The notes under the pieces: model-generated | Database searches by the model: none | What the model was told of the DNA's origin: nothing | What the model saw: only the letters and a program-made list of their open reading frames with translations | Program-made: the position numbers and the translations under genes | Part shown: in pieces, positions 1 through 11,820 of the stretch | Numbering within the stretch: the stretch's first letter is position 1 | How the letters are laid out: each line of letters opens with the position of its first letter | Assembly: GCA_022453515.1 (NCBI GenBank) | Contig: JAJNNY010000030.1 | Span: forward strand, 1 to 64,000 | Source of the DNA: Astrocystis sublimbata | Taxonomy: Eukaryota > Ascomycota > Sordariomycetes > Xylariales > Xylariaceae | Length of the DNA stretch: 64,000 bases | Direction of reading: 5' to 3'

Positions 1-1500
1 AAGAGAATCAGTCATGGTTCAATCAAACGGGGCCGGGCCCTCACGTGTTGGAAATCATGCTTTCCTTCCCAAATCATGTTGACCGATGGCGACAAGTCCG
101 CCGTCCCAACCATGATATTCCTCAGCTCTGACGCAAGTGGGTTGCACACAAGGCCAGCCGACTTCCGAGATGGTGTTGGGCTTGTCGGTAACAATTTCTT
201 GGGAGGTATGAGCTTGGTCCAATCTTTGACCATCTCACCCCTAACTCGCCGGCCGAATTCATCCGCCATCTCCGGATACTCCTTTCCATAAGCCTCGATC
301 AACTCATCCCACGCCTGCTCGTCCCTTCGACCACGTTCACGCACTTCAGCAAAGAAATCATACGTCTCATTCGAGATAGCAAAGTGCTCCTCGGCATTCA
401 TACCCGCCTCGCGCTTTAGATTGGCTACGTCTTCGGGGCCTAGAGCCAGACCGTGAGCCTTGGCGTCTCCAGCCACCTTCGAGCCGATCCCAATGACGGT
501 TTGAATGTTGATGAAAGTGGGCTGTCGTGATTCCGCTCTCGCTTTCTTGAGGGCGTCGACAATGGCGGGTATATCCTCATTCCCATCCTCTACCGTGAGG
601 ACCCTCCACCCACAAGCCCCCATCTTCGCATTCACATCCTCGGTGTTCGCCAGGTCAACTGAACCATCGCACGTGATCTGATTGTTGTCATATATGACAA
701 TGAGGTCGTTCAGCTTCCAGTGGCCAGCGAGCGAGATGGCTTCGAGCGCGACGCCCTCTTGCAAGCATGCATCACCCACCACGCACCAAACTTTGTTACT
801 GACCACAGAAAATCCGGGCTTGTTGTACGTTGCCGCTAGATGCTTGGTGGCCACAGCCAGCCCGACGGCATTCGCCATGCCTTGGCCTAGTGGCCCTGTT
901 GTGACCTCGATGCCCTCGTGCTCGATCTCGGGATGTCCGGGGCAGAAGGAGTCCGTTCTTTCAGAATGGTACGAACGCAGTTGATCCAGCGTCATGTGCT
1001 TGTAGCCCACGAGGTGCATCAAAACATATTGGAACAGGCAAGCGTGGCCTGTAGGGCGTTGATGAGTGTCGATCTAGGGTTTTCGGTTCTGAACAGACTG
1101 ATTGATGGCTTGAACTGACCATTCGATAGAACAAACCGGTCACGGTTGAAATATTTCGGGTTCTCGGGCGAATAGCCCATTACGTATCTCCAGAGCGCGA
1201 TCCCCATAGCTGCCATGCCCATGGCACTCCTATGTGACGGCCCGCAATTCAGCTCGTGCATCTTTTGACAAGGTTGATTGATTTGAACGGGGAGATAACA
1301 ACTAACCCGGGATGCCCACCCTTGTATTGCTCGCACAGGTCTGCGACCAAGCATCGGAATGTACTCAGGACATGGTTATGACTTGACTGCCGAGCATCAT
1401 GCAGAGCTGATTTCGTCGTGCTATCGCCGTCATCTCCATTTTGTTCGACACCTCCGACATGGTGTTTGGCAAGATCGAGGGCTGCTGCTGGCGAAGGCAT
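1..1500 (-). CDS. dihydroxyacetone synthase / transketolase family, N-terminal part (cut by left window edge)
   Basis: Thiamine-diphosphate enzyme that moves two-carbon ketol units; either a peroxisomal dihydroxyacetone synthase-like enzyme or a pentose-phosphate transketolase. Three exons are visible: 1500-1307, 1229-1120 and 1048-45. All junctions are GT-AG and keep frame. The spliced product reads GGHPGSAMGMAAMG, then RFVLSNGHACLFQY and TTGPLGQGMANAVG, the transketolase N-terminal signatures. The ThDP-binding GDACLQEG and the YDNNQITCDG segment follow, and the MIWEGKHDFQH segment near the end fits the dihydroxyacetone-synthase-like branch. A GTGAGG donor at 44 takes the gene off the window, so the pyrimidine-binding and C-terminal domains are not seen. 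The start at 1500 begins the first exon that joins in frame. It is divergent from the sugar transporter at 2333. The choice between DHAS and classical transketolase is inference. Confidence 0.9.
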
Positions 1501-2332
1501 GTTTGTCTATGCGAAAATTCTTTAATATGACAAGATGAACCAGAAACCCTTGTAGCAAGGAATAACCGACTGTTTTCCAATACCCTTGCATTCAGAGTCT
1601 ACAAATATACAGAGATTCCCCCAAAACTGGACCCGCTTATAGTTTCCCTTTCCGACAAGCTCTTCAGGTAGATAGGTGCATCTACAACATCTCGGGTCAT
1701 CAACCCCTTCACAGCTGAACCCCAACCCCGCCTACCCACGATGGATCGTCCGCAACGACTGCCGCTCAAGGCCCTCATGGCGCCACGCCTCGCACTTCCA
1801 GCAGGATGTGGGGTGTGCTGCCTCAGCATTTCTCTCCGAATTTCTGGATTGCTCCAATTGTCCGGATTGCCTATCTCGTCGACTTGTTCTTGGTCATGGT
1901 CTGAAATAGATAACCACCAAACTAGCTCGGGGTGTCTGACCCCTCATTCCCCGGATTCTGTCCGGGATCCCCCACGATTCCCCATGATTGCCAAGACGTA
2001 GATGCGCTTTGCAAAACCTGGGGTTTTCGCGCGACTAGCACGGAAATAGTAATAGTGCCGTCGTACCGTCCTTACTTTCATTCTGGGGTAGGATGGGTGG
2101 GAATGGGAATGGGGAGTGAAGATAGTGTCGGATCATACGATAGAGATAAGTAGCTGGTTGGCCAAATTTTTCATTGATATATAGCCAAAATAATTACAGT
2201 GTGATCGCGATTGTCGAGGGTAGGTTGACGTGATATTTGTTTCAATCCACAAAAAGTGTGCAACAAGAGCGGGATACATCGTCACGGCCTCGGAATCAAA
2301 ACACTGACAGAGACATCACATCCGCCACTATT
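1501..2332. other. divergent intergenic region between transketolase-like gene and sugar transporter
   Basis: No convincing gene. It should hold both promoters. Around 1929-1975 there is a cluster of C4/G4 runs (GGGG-N7-CCCC, CCCCTC, CCCCGG, CCCCCAC). Two of these fit the loose SYGGRG consensus of the carbon-repressor CreA/Cre1, which would suit a sugar transporter, but the motif is short and the call is weak. A TATA-like GATATATAGCC lies about 150 bp before the transporter ATG. Confidence 0.4.
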
Positions 2333-4447
2333 ATGACAGTTCTGATCGGCAAGCCCTTACAATGGGCTGTCACGGCTACGGCTGGAGCGGGTTTTCTGCT
2401 GTAAGTAGTTTGTGTGTTTCTATTCCATGAAGGACCCCTTTTGATTTGATTATATTTAACCACTTGCTTTCTTCAGGTTTGGCTACGACCAAGGTGTCAG
2501 TAAGTATTCGCAGACCTCCCGTCGTGTCTAACTCAAACCTCTACATCAACTTCGGGGCATAACCACATCTACAACGCATTACGCAGTCCCGAAAGCCTTC
2601 ATCCCGATCAAACACCCTCACCTAAAAACATATCTCTAACGCATCCTTCCACAGTGTCCGGCCTCCTAACCGGAGGCGCCTTCACAGCGCAGTTCCCAGA
2701 AATAGACACCACCAAAAGCGGGCACGGCAGCGCGTCCCTGCAGGGGACAGTCGTTGCCATCTACGAGATCGGCTGTTTCTTCGGCGCCATTGTCTGTTTC
2801 TTATTCAGCGAGAAGATGGGCCGGCGCTGGTCGATCATGATCGGCTGCGTCGTGCTCGCTATCGGTGCTGCGTTGCAGGCGTCGGCGTATAGCATCCCGC
2901 ATCTCATTGTGGGAAGGATTGTGGCGGGGCTGGGGAATGGGATGAATACTAGTACTATTCGTAGGTGACTCTTGAGCCTTGTCTTTGGTTACTCATGAGG
3001 TTGCATGTGCTTGGTTTTTTACTTTGCAGGGACTGACTATGCTATCTCCAGCTGTTTGGCATTCTGAGTTGTTGAAGGCTGATTCGCGCGGAAAAGGGGT
3101 ATGTGTTCCATGATCACACTATCAACCCACCTATCATACTCCATGAAGCGCTCATCTATCTTAGCTGTGTATCGAGCTTGCGATCAACATCTTCGGCGTA
3201 ATGACAACCTACTGGGTAGACTACGGCCTATCATTCGTAGCCAGCGACGTACAATTCCGATTCCCTCTCGCCCTGCAGATCCTGTTCGCGATCATCACCT
3301 TCCTCGGTGTCCTAGTGCTGCCAGAATCCCCTCGATGGGTAAGAGCCCATGCCGCCACGATGCCCAGCTTAGAAAGTCATATCTGATGATTACCACACAG
3401 CTCCTAGCCCACGACCGCAACGAAGAAGCGCGACACGTAATCTGGTCCCTCCAGCCCAACGCCGCCACACTAGCCCCCAGCTCCGCCGCGCTCTCCCGCG
3501 AGATCGCCACGATCCACCACGCCATCACCAAAGAGCGCGAAGCAGCCCGCAGCACCAACACCAACACCCTCCTCACCAACGGCCCGCAGCGCTTCCTTTA
3601 CCGCACCCTCCTCGGCATCAGCGGGCAGTTCATGCAGCAGCTATCAGGCATCAACCTAATAACGTACTACGCGCCGGTGATCTTCGAGCAATCCGTCGGG
3701 CTTTCGCACAAGCTCTCACTCTTACTATCCGGCTTCAACGGCGTTGCGTATTTCTTTTCGTCGCTTGTGCCTATCTGGCTCATAGACAGACTCGGGCGGC
3801 GCAAGCTCATGTTGTTCGCGGCTGCGGGCCAGGCGGGGTGCATGCTTGTGCTGGCGGCTACGGTGGCGCATGGGTCGAAGGCCGCGGGTGTCGTGGCTGT
3901 TGTGGTGTTGTTTCTGTTTAATTTCTTCTTTGCGGTTGGGTTGCTTGCTATTCCTTGGTTGCGTATGAATTCCCTTTTTCTGTACTTTTGTTGGCGTGGA
4001 GGATTGTACTGACAATTACATAGTCCCGGCTGAGTATGCGCCCTTGGCCATCCGCACCAAGTCCGCTGCGCTCGCGACAGCGTCGAATTGGATCTTCACC
4101 TTTCTCGTCGTCGAGATCACACCGGTCAGCATCGCGAACATCAAGTGGCGCACCTACATATATTTCGCCGGTATTCTCTCTCGCCCCTATCTCTCATTGT
4201 CATGTGGTCTAACTTATACCGTAATCTAGTCTTCAACGCGTTATTCTTGCCCCTCATATACTTCTTCTACCCCGAGACACGGAAACTATCTCTTGAGCAG
4301 ATCGACAAATTGTTCGAAGGTGATAAGGTCAAGCTCCATTGGACTCCTGACTTGGGCGAGGTAGAAGGCGTGACTCGGCCTATAGGCTTCTCTAAGACGC
4401 GGTCGCGAGGGGGTCGCCAGACGACGGAACATGTTGAAAATTTGTGA
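2333..4447 (+). CDS. MFS sugar transporter (sugar/H+ symporter family)
   Basis: Twelve-helix plasma-membrane sugar carrier, 514 aa from eight exons: 2333-2400, 2477-2499, 2655-2960, 3052-3098, 3165-3338, 3401-3962, 4024-4170 and 4230-4447. Family signatures in order: FGYDQGVMSGLLTG in helix 1, GRRWSIMIG after helix 2, GLGNGMNTSTIPVWHSE with RGKG, PESPRW before the central loop, QQLSGINLITYYAP in helix 7, DRLGRRKLML, PAEYAPLAIRTKSAA, and PETRKLSLEQIDKLF at the C-terminus. The fourth exon must use the acceptor ending at 3051, not the CAG ending at 3029. Only the former restores the conserved IPVWHSE reading. The substrate (lactose, pentose or other sugar) cannot be read from the sequence. It stands divergent to the transketolase-like gene, a plausible sugar-metabolism pairing. 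Confidence 0.95.
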
Positions 4448-5051
4448 GCTTAGTACAGAATTCATGCACTCCCTATGTTCAACCCAAAATTTACAGTTCT
4501 CTCTAATTATCTTGGACTTCTTGTTGGTAATAATGCCTAAAGAGCTTCAGTAAGACAAGAACACAATAGAAGATTAGGACAAGTCAATGCGGCACTTTGC
4601 ATAAGAGGATCTCCAATTGCTGCATCGTTTGAGCTCCATCATGTCGAATAGTGAGCTATGAGGTTAGCAAGTCCAACGCTGCCACTGAACACAAAAAACT
4701 GATGTTGTTGAAATACTATAGTCTTTCAGACAACTGAGTCAGGCAACGACTCAAAGAAGACTAACGTAGCGAACACTTTCTTTGACTCGGAGAATTCGTT
4801 GGCAGTTGTGAATGGAGTTGAGCACTCGATTTCACTGTGTTCTAGAACAGCGACTTCGAATTCCAAACAAGACGATGAGGAAATTATTAATAAATTGGCA
4901 CGGAAGTCCGAGGAGACTCTCCATTTCATTTCGTCACCAGAACAACATCTTCAATCAAGATACACACCAGACAACCTACCAACCACTACAAACAAAAAAA
5001 GAAAAAAGTATCAAAAAGATTTTCGAGCCTATCAAACCTCTAGCTTCCAAA
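4448..5051. other. intergenic, no gene seen
   Basis: Holds the 3' end of the transporter and a stretch rich in A and CAA/CCA before the ATG at 5052, resembling a fungal 5' leader. No RNA gene or repeat is recognised. Confidence 0.4.
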
Positions 5052-5390
5052 ATGGCGAACTCAAAGCTATTCGGCACTTCACCAACCTCCTTTGTTACCA
5101 GCATGGAGCCCAAGCAGTGCCCTCTCATTCCCAAGCCTCATCCGCTTTTTCCACGACCCAAGCCCAAGCCCAAGCCCAAGCCTGAGCTATCAACCTCGGG
5201 TGCTGTGGGCCTCAAGCCCAAGCAGTGCCCTCCCAAAATACCCCAAAAGCCTCAGCCACCTAAGCCTAGGCCCAACCCCAAGCCCATGCTATCAATCTCA
5301 TTTGTTCTGAGCCCACGGCCCAACCAGTGTGGTCCCCCTCCACCTGGAAAGCCTCATCCACTTCCCGTTCGACCGAAGCCCTCAAACTGA
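5052..5390 (+). CDS. hypothetical proline/lysine-rich small protein (doubtful)
   Basis: An ORF of 112 aa from the ATG at 5052, with an acceptable context (CCAAAATGG) after a CA-rich leader. It is made of imperfect repeats in which a KPKQCP-like unit is followed by Pro-Lys/Pro-Arg dipeptides (PKPKPKPK, PKPRPNPKP). Cysteine recurs as QCP, QCP and QCGP. There is no signal peptide, membrane helix or known domain. The same reading frame is open upstream to 4812, so the true start is uncertain. Low-complexity coding like this can arise by chance. The LINE inserted 250 bp downstream. Confidence 0.3.
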   Translation: MANSKLFGTSPTSFVTSMEPKQCPLIPKPHPLFPRPKPKPKPKPELSTSGAVGLKPKQCPPKIPQKPQPPKPRPNPKPMLSISFVLSPRPNQCGPPPPGKPHPLPVRPKPSN

Positions 5391-5627
5391 GCAGTGAGCA
5401 ATACTATCTCATCTCCCCCAGTGGCCTTCCCGGCTACGATGCCCTGATTACACTCTTCAACTCGGGTAAGCGTCGACCGCACTCCAGAGTCTTCCATTCC
5501 AAATATGAATCACACGGTGCTCGTTTGCGGTTACATGTTAATGACATGAGGCCCTCTTCTCACGGGAATCGAACAGTTCAAACTGCAATGTGTGCGAGCA
5601 AGCTGGTCTTGCATTGTAAACCATTGA

Positions 5628-5640
5628 CAGTAGATAGGTA
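5628..5640. repeat. left target-site duplication of the LINE
   Basis: CAGTAGATAGGTA is present here and again, exactly, at 11821-11833. The two copies bracket the LINE, directly next to its (AAT)n tail on this side. Confidence 0.85.
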
Positions 5641-5666
5641 TTATTATTATTATTATTATTATTATT
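5641..5666. repeat. (TTA)n microsatellite = 3' (AAT)n tail of the LINE
   Basis: 26 bp of pure TTA repeat at the 3' end of the minus-strand element, immediately inside the target-site duplication. Simple-repeat tails of this kind are known for I-clade and related LINEs. Confidence 0.85.
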
Positions 5667-6659
5667 CTGTTTTACGCCGGGGAAAGGCCCATGAAATGGG
5701 ATGATAATAAGTCGAGGTTCCTTTCCGAAGCCTCCCGTAGGGCATAGGGCGTGTCTGGCTGTAAGAGCAGCTCCTACATCAGACAAATCTAGCCAGCAGG
5801 CGCCGTAGTGTTCTCGTAGGGGTCCCTTCCTCAGGTTGAAGGGCGCGCCTATGTGCTAATACATGTTAAAATCAAGCAAAGGAAGCTGGCCGTAGGCCTT
5901 GATCGCCACCCCGAGGGTGTAGAGTAGTGGTTGCCGTGCTGTGCCCGGAGATACTACAGGCAAGTAAAAGGGGATAAAAAGAAAGAAAAGAAAACAAGTA
6001 AGCCAAGCCCTGCGCCAACTCTAAAAACTCCGAGGCGCGTATGGCGCTTGCCCAGCCCTTTATCCTACCGCCTGTGCCGCGATTGCGTAGGGGTTACGCA
6101 GATCCCCGTACACCCCCGTTAGACGGACAAATGCTTGGAACGTCTCTAGGCGCGTTATTAATTTTTCGAGGTACTCCCGCCAGCTTGTTAGCGAGGTGGG
6201 CCGCCTCCGAGGCCGCTCCGGCCATCTCTAGAAATGCCGTTGTGCCTGGCGGTAGCGTATAAAGTGCTCCGGTACAGTAGTAAAGCCGCATAGGTATTCA
6301 AGCTTCGTATCCGAATAGCGGAAACGGCGATAGTACTATATAAAGTTGCCGTACCCAGTCCGTACAGCTAGCTATTTATATAGTTCCTACCGAGTAAATA
6401 CCCGGAGCTCCAGTAGACATAAGATTTTATACTTAAGTTTCCAGCGTCGGTAGCGTGCCGAAAGGTCCTTAGTCTATTGTTCCCAGAGAGCCTTTCGTGC
6501 CTTGTTTAAGGTCTTGCGCGCCTTTATACATAGTTTATATACTATAGGCTGTAAATCCTGGTTAGGGGCTAGATCCGTTCTTTTTTTAACGCTATAGTAC
6601 CCTGGGTACTATATAATATATATGTTTTTATATATTACTATAATCTTTTGGAAACCGAG

Positions 6660-9600
6660 ATATATATTTTATGCTAAAACGGGGGTATCCTTACGTAGGT
6701 ACTAGATAACCCCTGTGTTATTAAGGCATACCTAGATCCTGTTTCTAGAGACCTCGTGCCGCATCCGGAGCGCGCGCCGGAGGCCTTTAAGTACTCCGGC
6801 AGCTTCGCCGTTAAAGTTAATAAAGGGAAACGGTAGCCCTCTAGCGCCGCTGGCGATCTCCCTATCCCTTTGGTAGATCGTATAACCGTAGCCCACACGC
6901 CGCTCCTTCTCCGAGCCGTCCGTATAGATTACTACATCTATGTTAGGTAAAGTTCTGAGCTATTCCCGGAAGCGCTTCGCCGCCGCTTCTTTGGTAAGGC
7001 CACCAGTAGGATCTTCACGAGACCCTGCTTGATAGCGGGGGGCGACTAGCCGAGGCCTGGGTATCTCTGGCAGCAGCTTGGCTGCTATCTAAACCTTGGA
7101 GACAGGGCGTTTCTCGTCCCCTGTCCGTGGACCCCGTTTCACGTACCCTACCGCTACGCGGGAGGCCAAGGGGTATCGGCTGTCCACCGTCCGAAGCCGG
7201 TAGGCTTGCCTATAAAGGGCTTGTTCAAGCGCGATTTCGGCCGTGGGAAGGCCAGCGTCCCTCATCACCGCCCGATTAGGCGTTGTTTTCCAGACCGGCA
7301 GCGTCGCTCTTCCGCCCATAGTAAGGGCAGTATCGATCCGCTTAACAAGGTGGCCAACTCTAGCGCTAACCTCCGTAAAATTGCCCGAGGCGTCCCGTGG
7401 CGCCGGTTTAGTACGTCCTGCGTACCACGCTTCGTTTCCATATAATACGGTTAGTATTACGCATGTAACTACCGCTTTCCGTATCATATCAGCCGGAGGG
7501 CCGTACTTAGTATTAGCCAAGTTCCGGAGGTGCCTCGCCAGCTTCGTTGCCTTGCTAGCTCTCTCATCTACGTGCCGCTTAAAGCGCAGCCTTCGATCGA
7601 GCCAGACGCCTAGCCACCGTAGTGCCGGGGTCTTCTTGTTGCCCGTCGGTAGGGGGACCGGCTCTATCCGGAGCCGGTCTGGGATATCCAGCGGAGGGTT
7701 GTTATCTGCTCTAGAGCGGGTAATGTATATCATCTCACACTTTTCAGGGCCGAAATAGACCTTGTTTATATCGCCCCAATTTAGAATCTGTGTAATATCG
7801 CCCCGTAGTAGCCGGGTGTTCTCTTCGGCAGATTCCGAAGCCCGGTAGAAGCCGATATCATCCGCGTAGCCAAAACGCCGTTCCTTGTCCAGATTGAGCA
7901 ACTCAGCGAGGTAAAGCATATATAACACAGGGGAAAGAGGGGAGCCCTGCGGGGTGCCACAGAGCACCTGATGATCCGGTGTAATAGATTTCCCCAGGCG
8001 CACCCGAACCGCCCTTTCGCTTAGAAAGGAATCGATTAAGCGTAAAAAGTAAAGCGACCAGCCTTATTAGCGCATCCGATGGAGTAGCCTCCGCCTTAGT
8101 AACGCATCAAATGCGCCCAACACGTCCATTGTAACAATAGTCACAATAAGGCCCTTATCGAGGGCTGTTTCCACATCGTGTAAAAGCGTGCAGACGAGGT
8201 CCATAGTGGAGCGTTTCGGCAAAGCGCCTCCATATTGCGGGCTTAGGATGCCGTTCTGTAACGCAATCCAGGCTATACGCTTGGCTACGAGCCTCTCGAA
8301 CCCCTTACCTAAGCAGGAGAGCAGCGCGATGGGGCGCCATGAGCGCACCGATGACACGTCCTTCTTCCCAGTTTTGGGGATCATCGCCACCTCCGCGTGC
8401 CGCCAGCGCTTCGGAAAATAGCCGAGCCGGAGGCATCCTTGGAATAGCGCGTAAACGTGGTGCTTGCTGGCATCCCAGCCCAGGCGGAGCAAGTTTACCG
8501 TGATGCCATCTGGTCCAGGGGAAGTGCTGGACACGCCGATAGTGTGTGCTTCCACCTCCTCAAGCGTGAGTTCTGTGTTCCAGGGGAGGGTAGCTTCGTG
8601 GTTTCGCCATCCCGCGAGGGGATTGTTAGCTAGGTCATCTCCGCTATTAAACCGGCCCAGAATCGTTTCCCGCAGAAGGTTTGCCTTGCCGAGCTCATCT
8701 TCTACTACCCTGCCTTCGTGCACTAATGGCGGAGGCCGCAGCCCTGTCGATCTCTTGTGCCAACCTACTACTTTGTAGAGCGCCGCATCCGTGTTCGCCC
8801 CGTCGATAATCCTGCGCCAGTAGTCCCTTTTCGCCCTCCGGACCACGGCGAGGAAGTGCCTGTGCTCATTGCTATACCCGGGCTCGAGCCTTCCTAGCCA
8901 GAAAGCCTCCGCCTCGGAGTCCCTGTATTCCTTGGCGGCCTGCTTGCACTCCTCTGTCCACCACTTAGAGGGGGCAGCGCCGTTACGGATCTGAGTGCCG
9001 GCAGCGTTGACCGTTTCCGTATACGCGGCTTCGAGCCTCTTAGCGAAAGCTTCCAGTTCCTCCGCAGTGCTGTTTCTTGTAGGGGGTCTCAAATGTGCCA
9101 GGCTGCTGGGCAGGATGCTCCGAAAGCGCTCTTCATCCCCCGGAAGGATCCGTATCCGGGATTGTTCCTGCGGAACTCTACGGTCCTCCAGTGGAACCCA
9201 TGACAATAGTGGGAAATGATCTGACCCTGAGGCGATAGTATGGTTAACTACCGTTTCTGCGAAAGAGATGTTCGAGAAAACCATATCTAGTACGTGCCTA
9301 GCGCGATGGGTGGCCTGACCCGGGACCCCGGTAAATGCCATGCCGCTCTCCTCGCTCCATCTTGCAAGGTCCGCGCCTCTAGCGCGGTTATAAATGCCCG
9401 GTTTAAAGGCTGTGGCCCAGACGTTGGTATCTCCCCCGATAACAAGCTTGCCTCTCGGAGCTAAGGTTGTGATATAATCAAGAACTGGCGCCGTATCCGG
9501 GGCGCGATAGAAGTTAATATGTGGGATGCTATTAATCGTAATCCATAACAGATCCCTTGAAGGGAAAAGGCGCTGTTGATACGCGCTGACCTTAGCCCCC

Positions 9601-9887
9601 TTACGTACGTATGAAAGGACCCTAGGCCGTGTGCTAAGTTCCTCATCCCACGAGTCAACCGGGGAGTAGAGATCGTAAAACGCATTATTCTGCGTAATAG
9701 TGCCCTGACGAGTGTAGGGCTCCTGGATGTGCACTACATCTATTCTCCGTTCTGCGCACTCTGATAAAATGGCCGTGTGAGAGCCCTGGGAGCGATGCAC
9801 ATTGTGCCAGACCTCATGAAGCCCGGCTGCTTTCCGTTGTCCCGCGCGCCGGCGGGCTCTGCGCTGATTGCCACAGGAATCAGTCAT
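6660..9887 (-). pseudogene. LINE ORF2: endonuclease - reverse transcriptase - RNase H, with in-frame stops
   Basis: Starts at 9887 (MTDSCGNQ), overlapping the ORF1 stop. AP-endonuclease motifs come first: HIQEPYTRQG, VIGGDTNVW and SGSDHFPL. A reverse transcriptase follows, with IPKTGKKDVSSVRSWRPIAL, MDVLGAFD, GTPQGSPLSP and the catalytic YADD near 7865. RNase H is last (VIYTDGSE, EAAGVLKGL). Two adjacent TAA codons at about 8064-8069 split the RT domain between LLHRMR and GWSLYFLRLIDSF. A TAG at 7089-7091 and further TAG codons follow. All are in the same frame, so the damage is by transitions, not indels. In the RNase H block a conserved Asp appears changed to Asn and a Trp to a stop. The end at 6660 is approximate. 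Confidence 0.88.
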
Positions 9888-11695
9888 TACTCAAGGTGAG
9901 GGAAGTGGTCTAGCTCTCTGTACCCCATGCTTGGGCGAGCTCTGGGGCGTTGAGGGCGTATGTTTAGGGCCATTTCCTCCGCGGTGATGGTAGAGTTCAT
10001 TTCGCACTCCAACGGGTCGTCGCTATCGCGCGCGGCGGGAGCAGGGCGCTTGCTGCCCGTGCTCGCGGCGGTAGAGGACGGGGCTACTGTTATACAAGCG
10101 CCGGCCTCTTCCATCAACTGGTCCTCTGCAGAGTTCCCCTCGGCGTGCTCAGCATTCGCAGTTGCACCGGCAGTCTCCGGTTCGTCTGGCACCCGATTTG
10201 TCGTCTTGTAGAGGGCCAGGCCCTCTCGCCTTACCCTCTGTAATTGAGACTTCGTAAGCCGGACCACACGCCCGTTCTCTCTCCTCGGTTTCGCCGGGCA
10301 CTTATCGTGCCCTGCCGGTGAAGGGCGCCAACAGTTGGCGCACCGCTCCGGTCTGTCACAGCACCCTAAGCTGGCGTCATGCTCGTCGAGTCTGTCGCCG
10401 CAGCGCTGACAGCGGTGCACCCTGGTACAGCGCGAGACGGCGCAGTAGCCTTGGCAGCCAGGGCTGTGATGTTCGATGTTTCGCTTCTTTTAGATAATGC
10501 GAGATTCACCACCCGCGTTAAAAAGCTTGAAACGAGGGACCGGCTCCGTGAAGGAGATGATCCAAGTGCCTTTGGGTGCTCCAGGGGTGTAATGCCTGGA
10601 TCGGCGGAAATCGACCGGAATACGACCGGTTTGTGCCTTCACTTCGTCCTTGATGAGGTTCTCGATCAGTACTGTTCCTCTCCCTGTAAAATCTGGGAAG
10701 CTGGATGGTAGGTCCGGTACAACATAGTTATACCACGTCGACGGCGTTTCGATATTTACGAGTTGAAGGGCCTCGAGCACCCTGTTCCTCGCGCCTAGGA
10801 TCTGATCCCGGATCTGCGGCGTGACACATCTAAGGGACCAGCCAGTTTTGGTAACTGTACAATCCGGGACATCCTTAAGAGCCAGGCCCTCTGGTCTGAG
10901 CGCCGCTACCAGCCTCTGCCGCAGCATGTACGGTTCTCTGCCGTCGGCCGCCATGCGCCTTTCTGGTGAAGCCCTAAGCAGTAGTCGTCTATCATCGAAC
11001 TTGCCAGGGGCTGTGCCGCGAGCCTGGATAGGACTAGTTTGAGGCTGCCCTGGGGCCCGAGAGATTGGGGCCCCACCATCGCGAGATGAGGCAGAGGAAG
11101 GCCCTCTGCTAGGGGCTCTCGTCATGGTGGTTGCTACCGTTTGCGCCCAGGTGACTGAGCGCGTACTGTTCGAGGCTCCCGTGCGCTGGGAGGGCGCTGA
11201 AGCACTAGGACGGGAGGAGTTGGGTGTTGATGAGCCGCTCGCAAGGCTGCTGGCTCGAGCAGCGTGTTCGTGCATAAGAAAGTGCAGAACAGAATCCACG
11301 AGGCGCCTCGCCTCCGTTTCGTAGTCCGATTTACCAAAGGACTTGTAGCTGCCAACCAGCTCGTCTAGGCGACCAGCGAGGTCTTGTAGCACGTTGCGAG
11401 AGACCTGCCTGCTTCTTTCGGCGGCTTCTAGGTGAGCCTTAATCGCTGTAAGGGCGCTGCCATGAGCCCCTGTGCCTAGATTCGGGCGAGTTCCCACAGA
11501 GTCCCTTCCCGGGAGCCGGATGGCTGGAGGCGGTACGGCTACGTTTTTGTGCCGTTTGTTGCTCTGTAAGTTGGAGGGAGAGGGCGGATTAGGCGGACGG
11601 GAATGCTGATCCTGCTCAAGGGCCAAACGCCTCTGTTCTGGTGTGCTGGAAACGCTTATCGTGAAGCCTAGTAGACGGGTCTGCCGAACTATCAC
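9887..11695 (-). pseudogene. LINE ORF1: gag-like RNA-binding protein with zinc knuckles, one in-frame stop
   Basis: About 602 codons from the ATG at 11695, interrupted once by TAA at 10492-10490, after which the same frame continues. The N-terminal half is Ser/Pro/Thr/Arg-rich and low complexity. The middle (about 10500-11000) resembles the conserved gag segment of Tad-like elements. The C-terminal part holds cysteine/histidine knuckles (RCQRCGDRLDEHD, then CANCW ending GHDKC). The TAA sits where CAA would extend the frame, matching the C-to-T damage elsewhere. The ORF1 stop and ORF2 start share bases (TAATG), as expected for coupled termination-reinitiation. Confidence 0.85.
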
Positions 11696-11820
11696 GAGAT
11701 AATTTCCTTGGTGTTGAGATGGATGGGCCGGAGATTGGACCCACTGTTAAGAATTAGGTGTAATTGCCGCTGTAGTACTAACAGTACCTTGCGTACGGAT
11801 GATAAATACAAGGGAAGGTG

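Larger units (their letters stand above)
5641..11820 (-). mobile_element. Tad/I-like non-LTR retrotransposon (LINE), full length, inactivated
   Basis: A 6.18-kb element read on the minus strand. Its 5' end is near 11820, followed by ORF1 (gag-like with zinc knuckles), ORF2 (AP endonuclease, reverse transcriptase, RNase H), a 3' region and an (AAT)n tail at 5666-5641. A perfect 13-bp target-site duplication on both sides shows that the two ends are intact, so it inserted by target-primed reverse transcription without the usual 5' truncation. Both ORFs stay in one frame over their length but carry in-frame stops, mostly TAA/TAG where CAA, CAG or TGG would be expected. That is the pattern left by repeat-induced point mutation. 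The 3' third (about 5700-7000) is the most decayed and TA-rich. Confidence 0.93.

Noticed and set aside
3030..3051. Earlier acceptor (CAG ending at 3029) for exon 4 of the sugar transporter
   Set aside because: It does not keep frame with the donor at 2961. The acceptor ending at 3051 restores the conserved IPVWHSE reading, and the bypassed GACTGAC serves as branch site.
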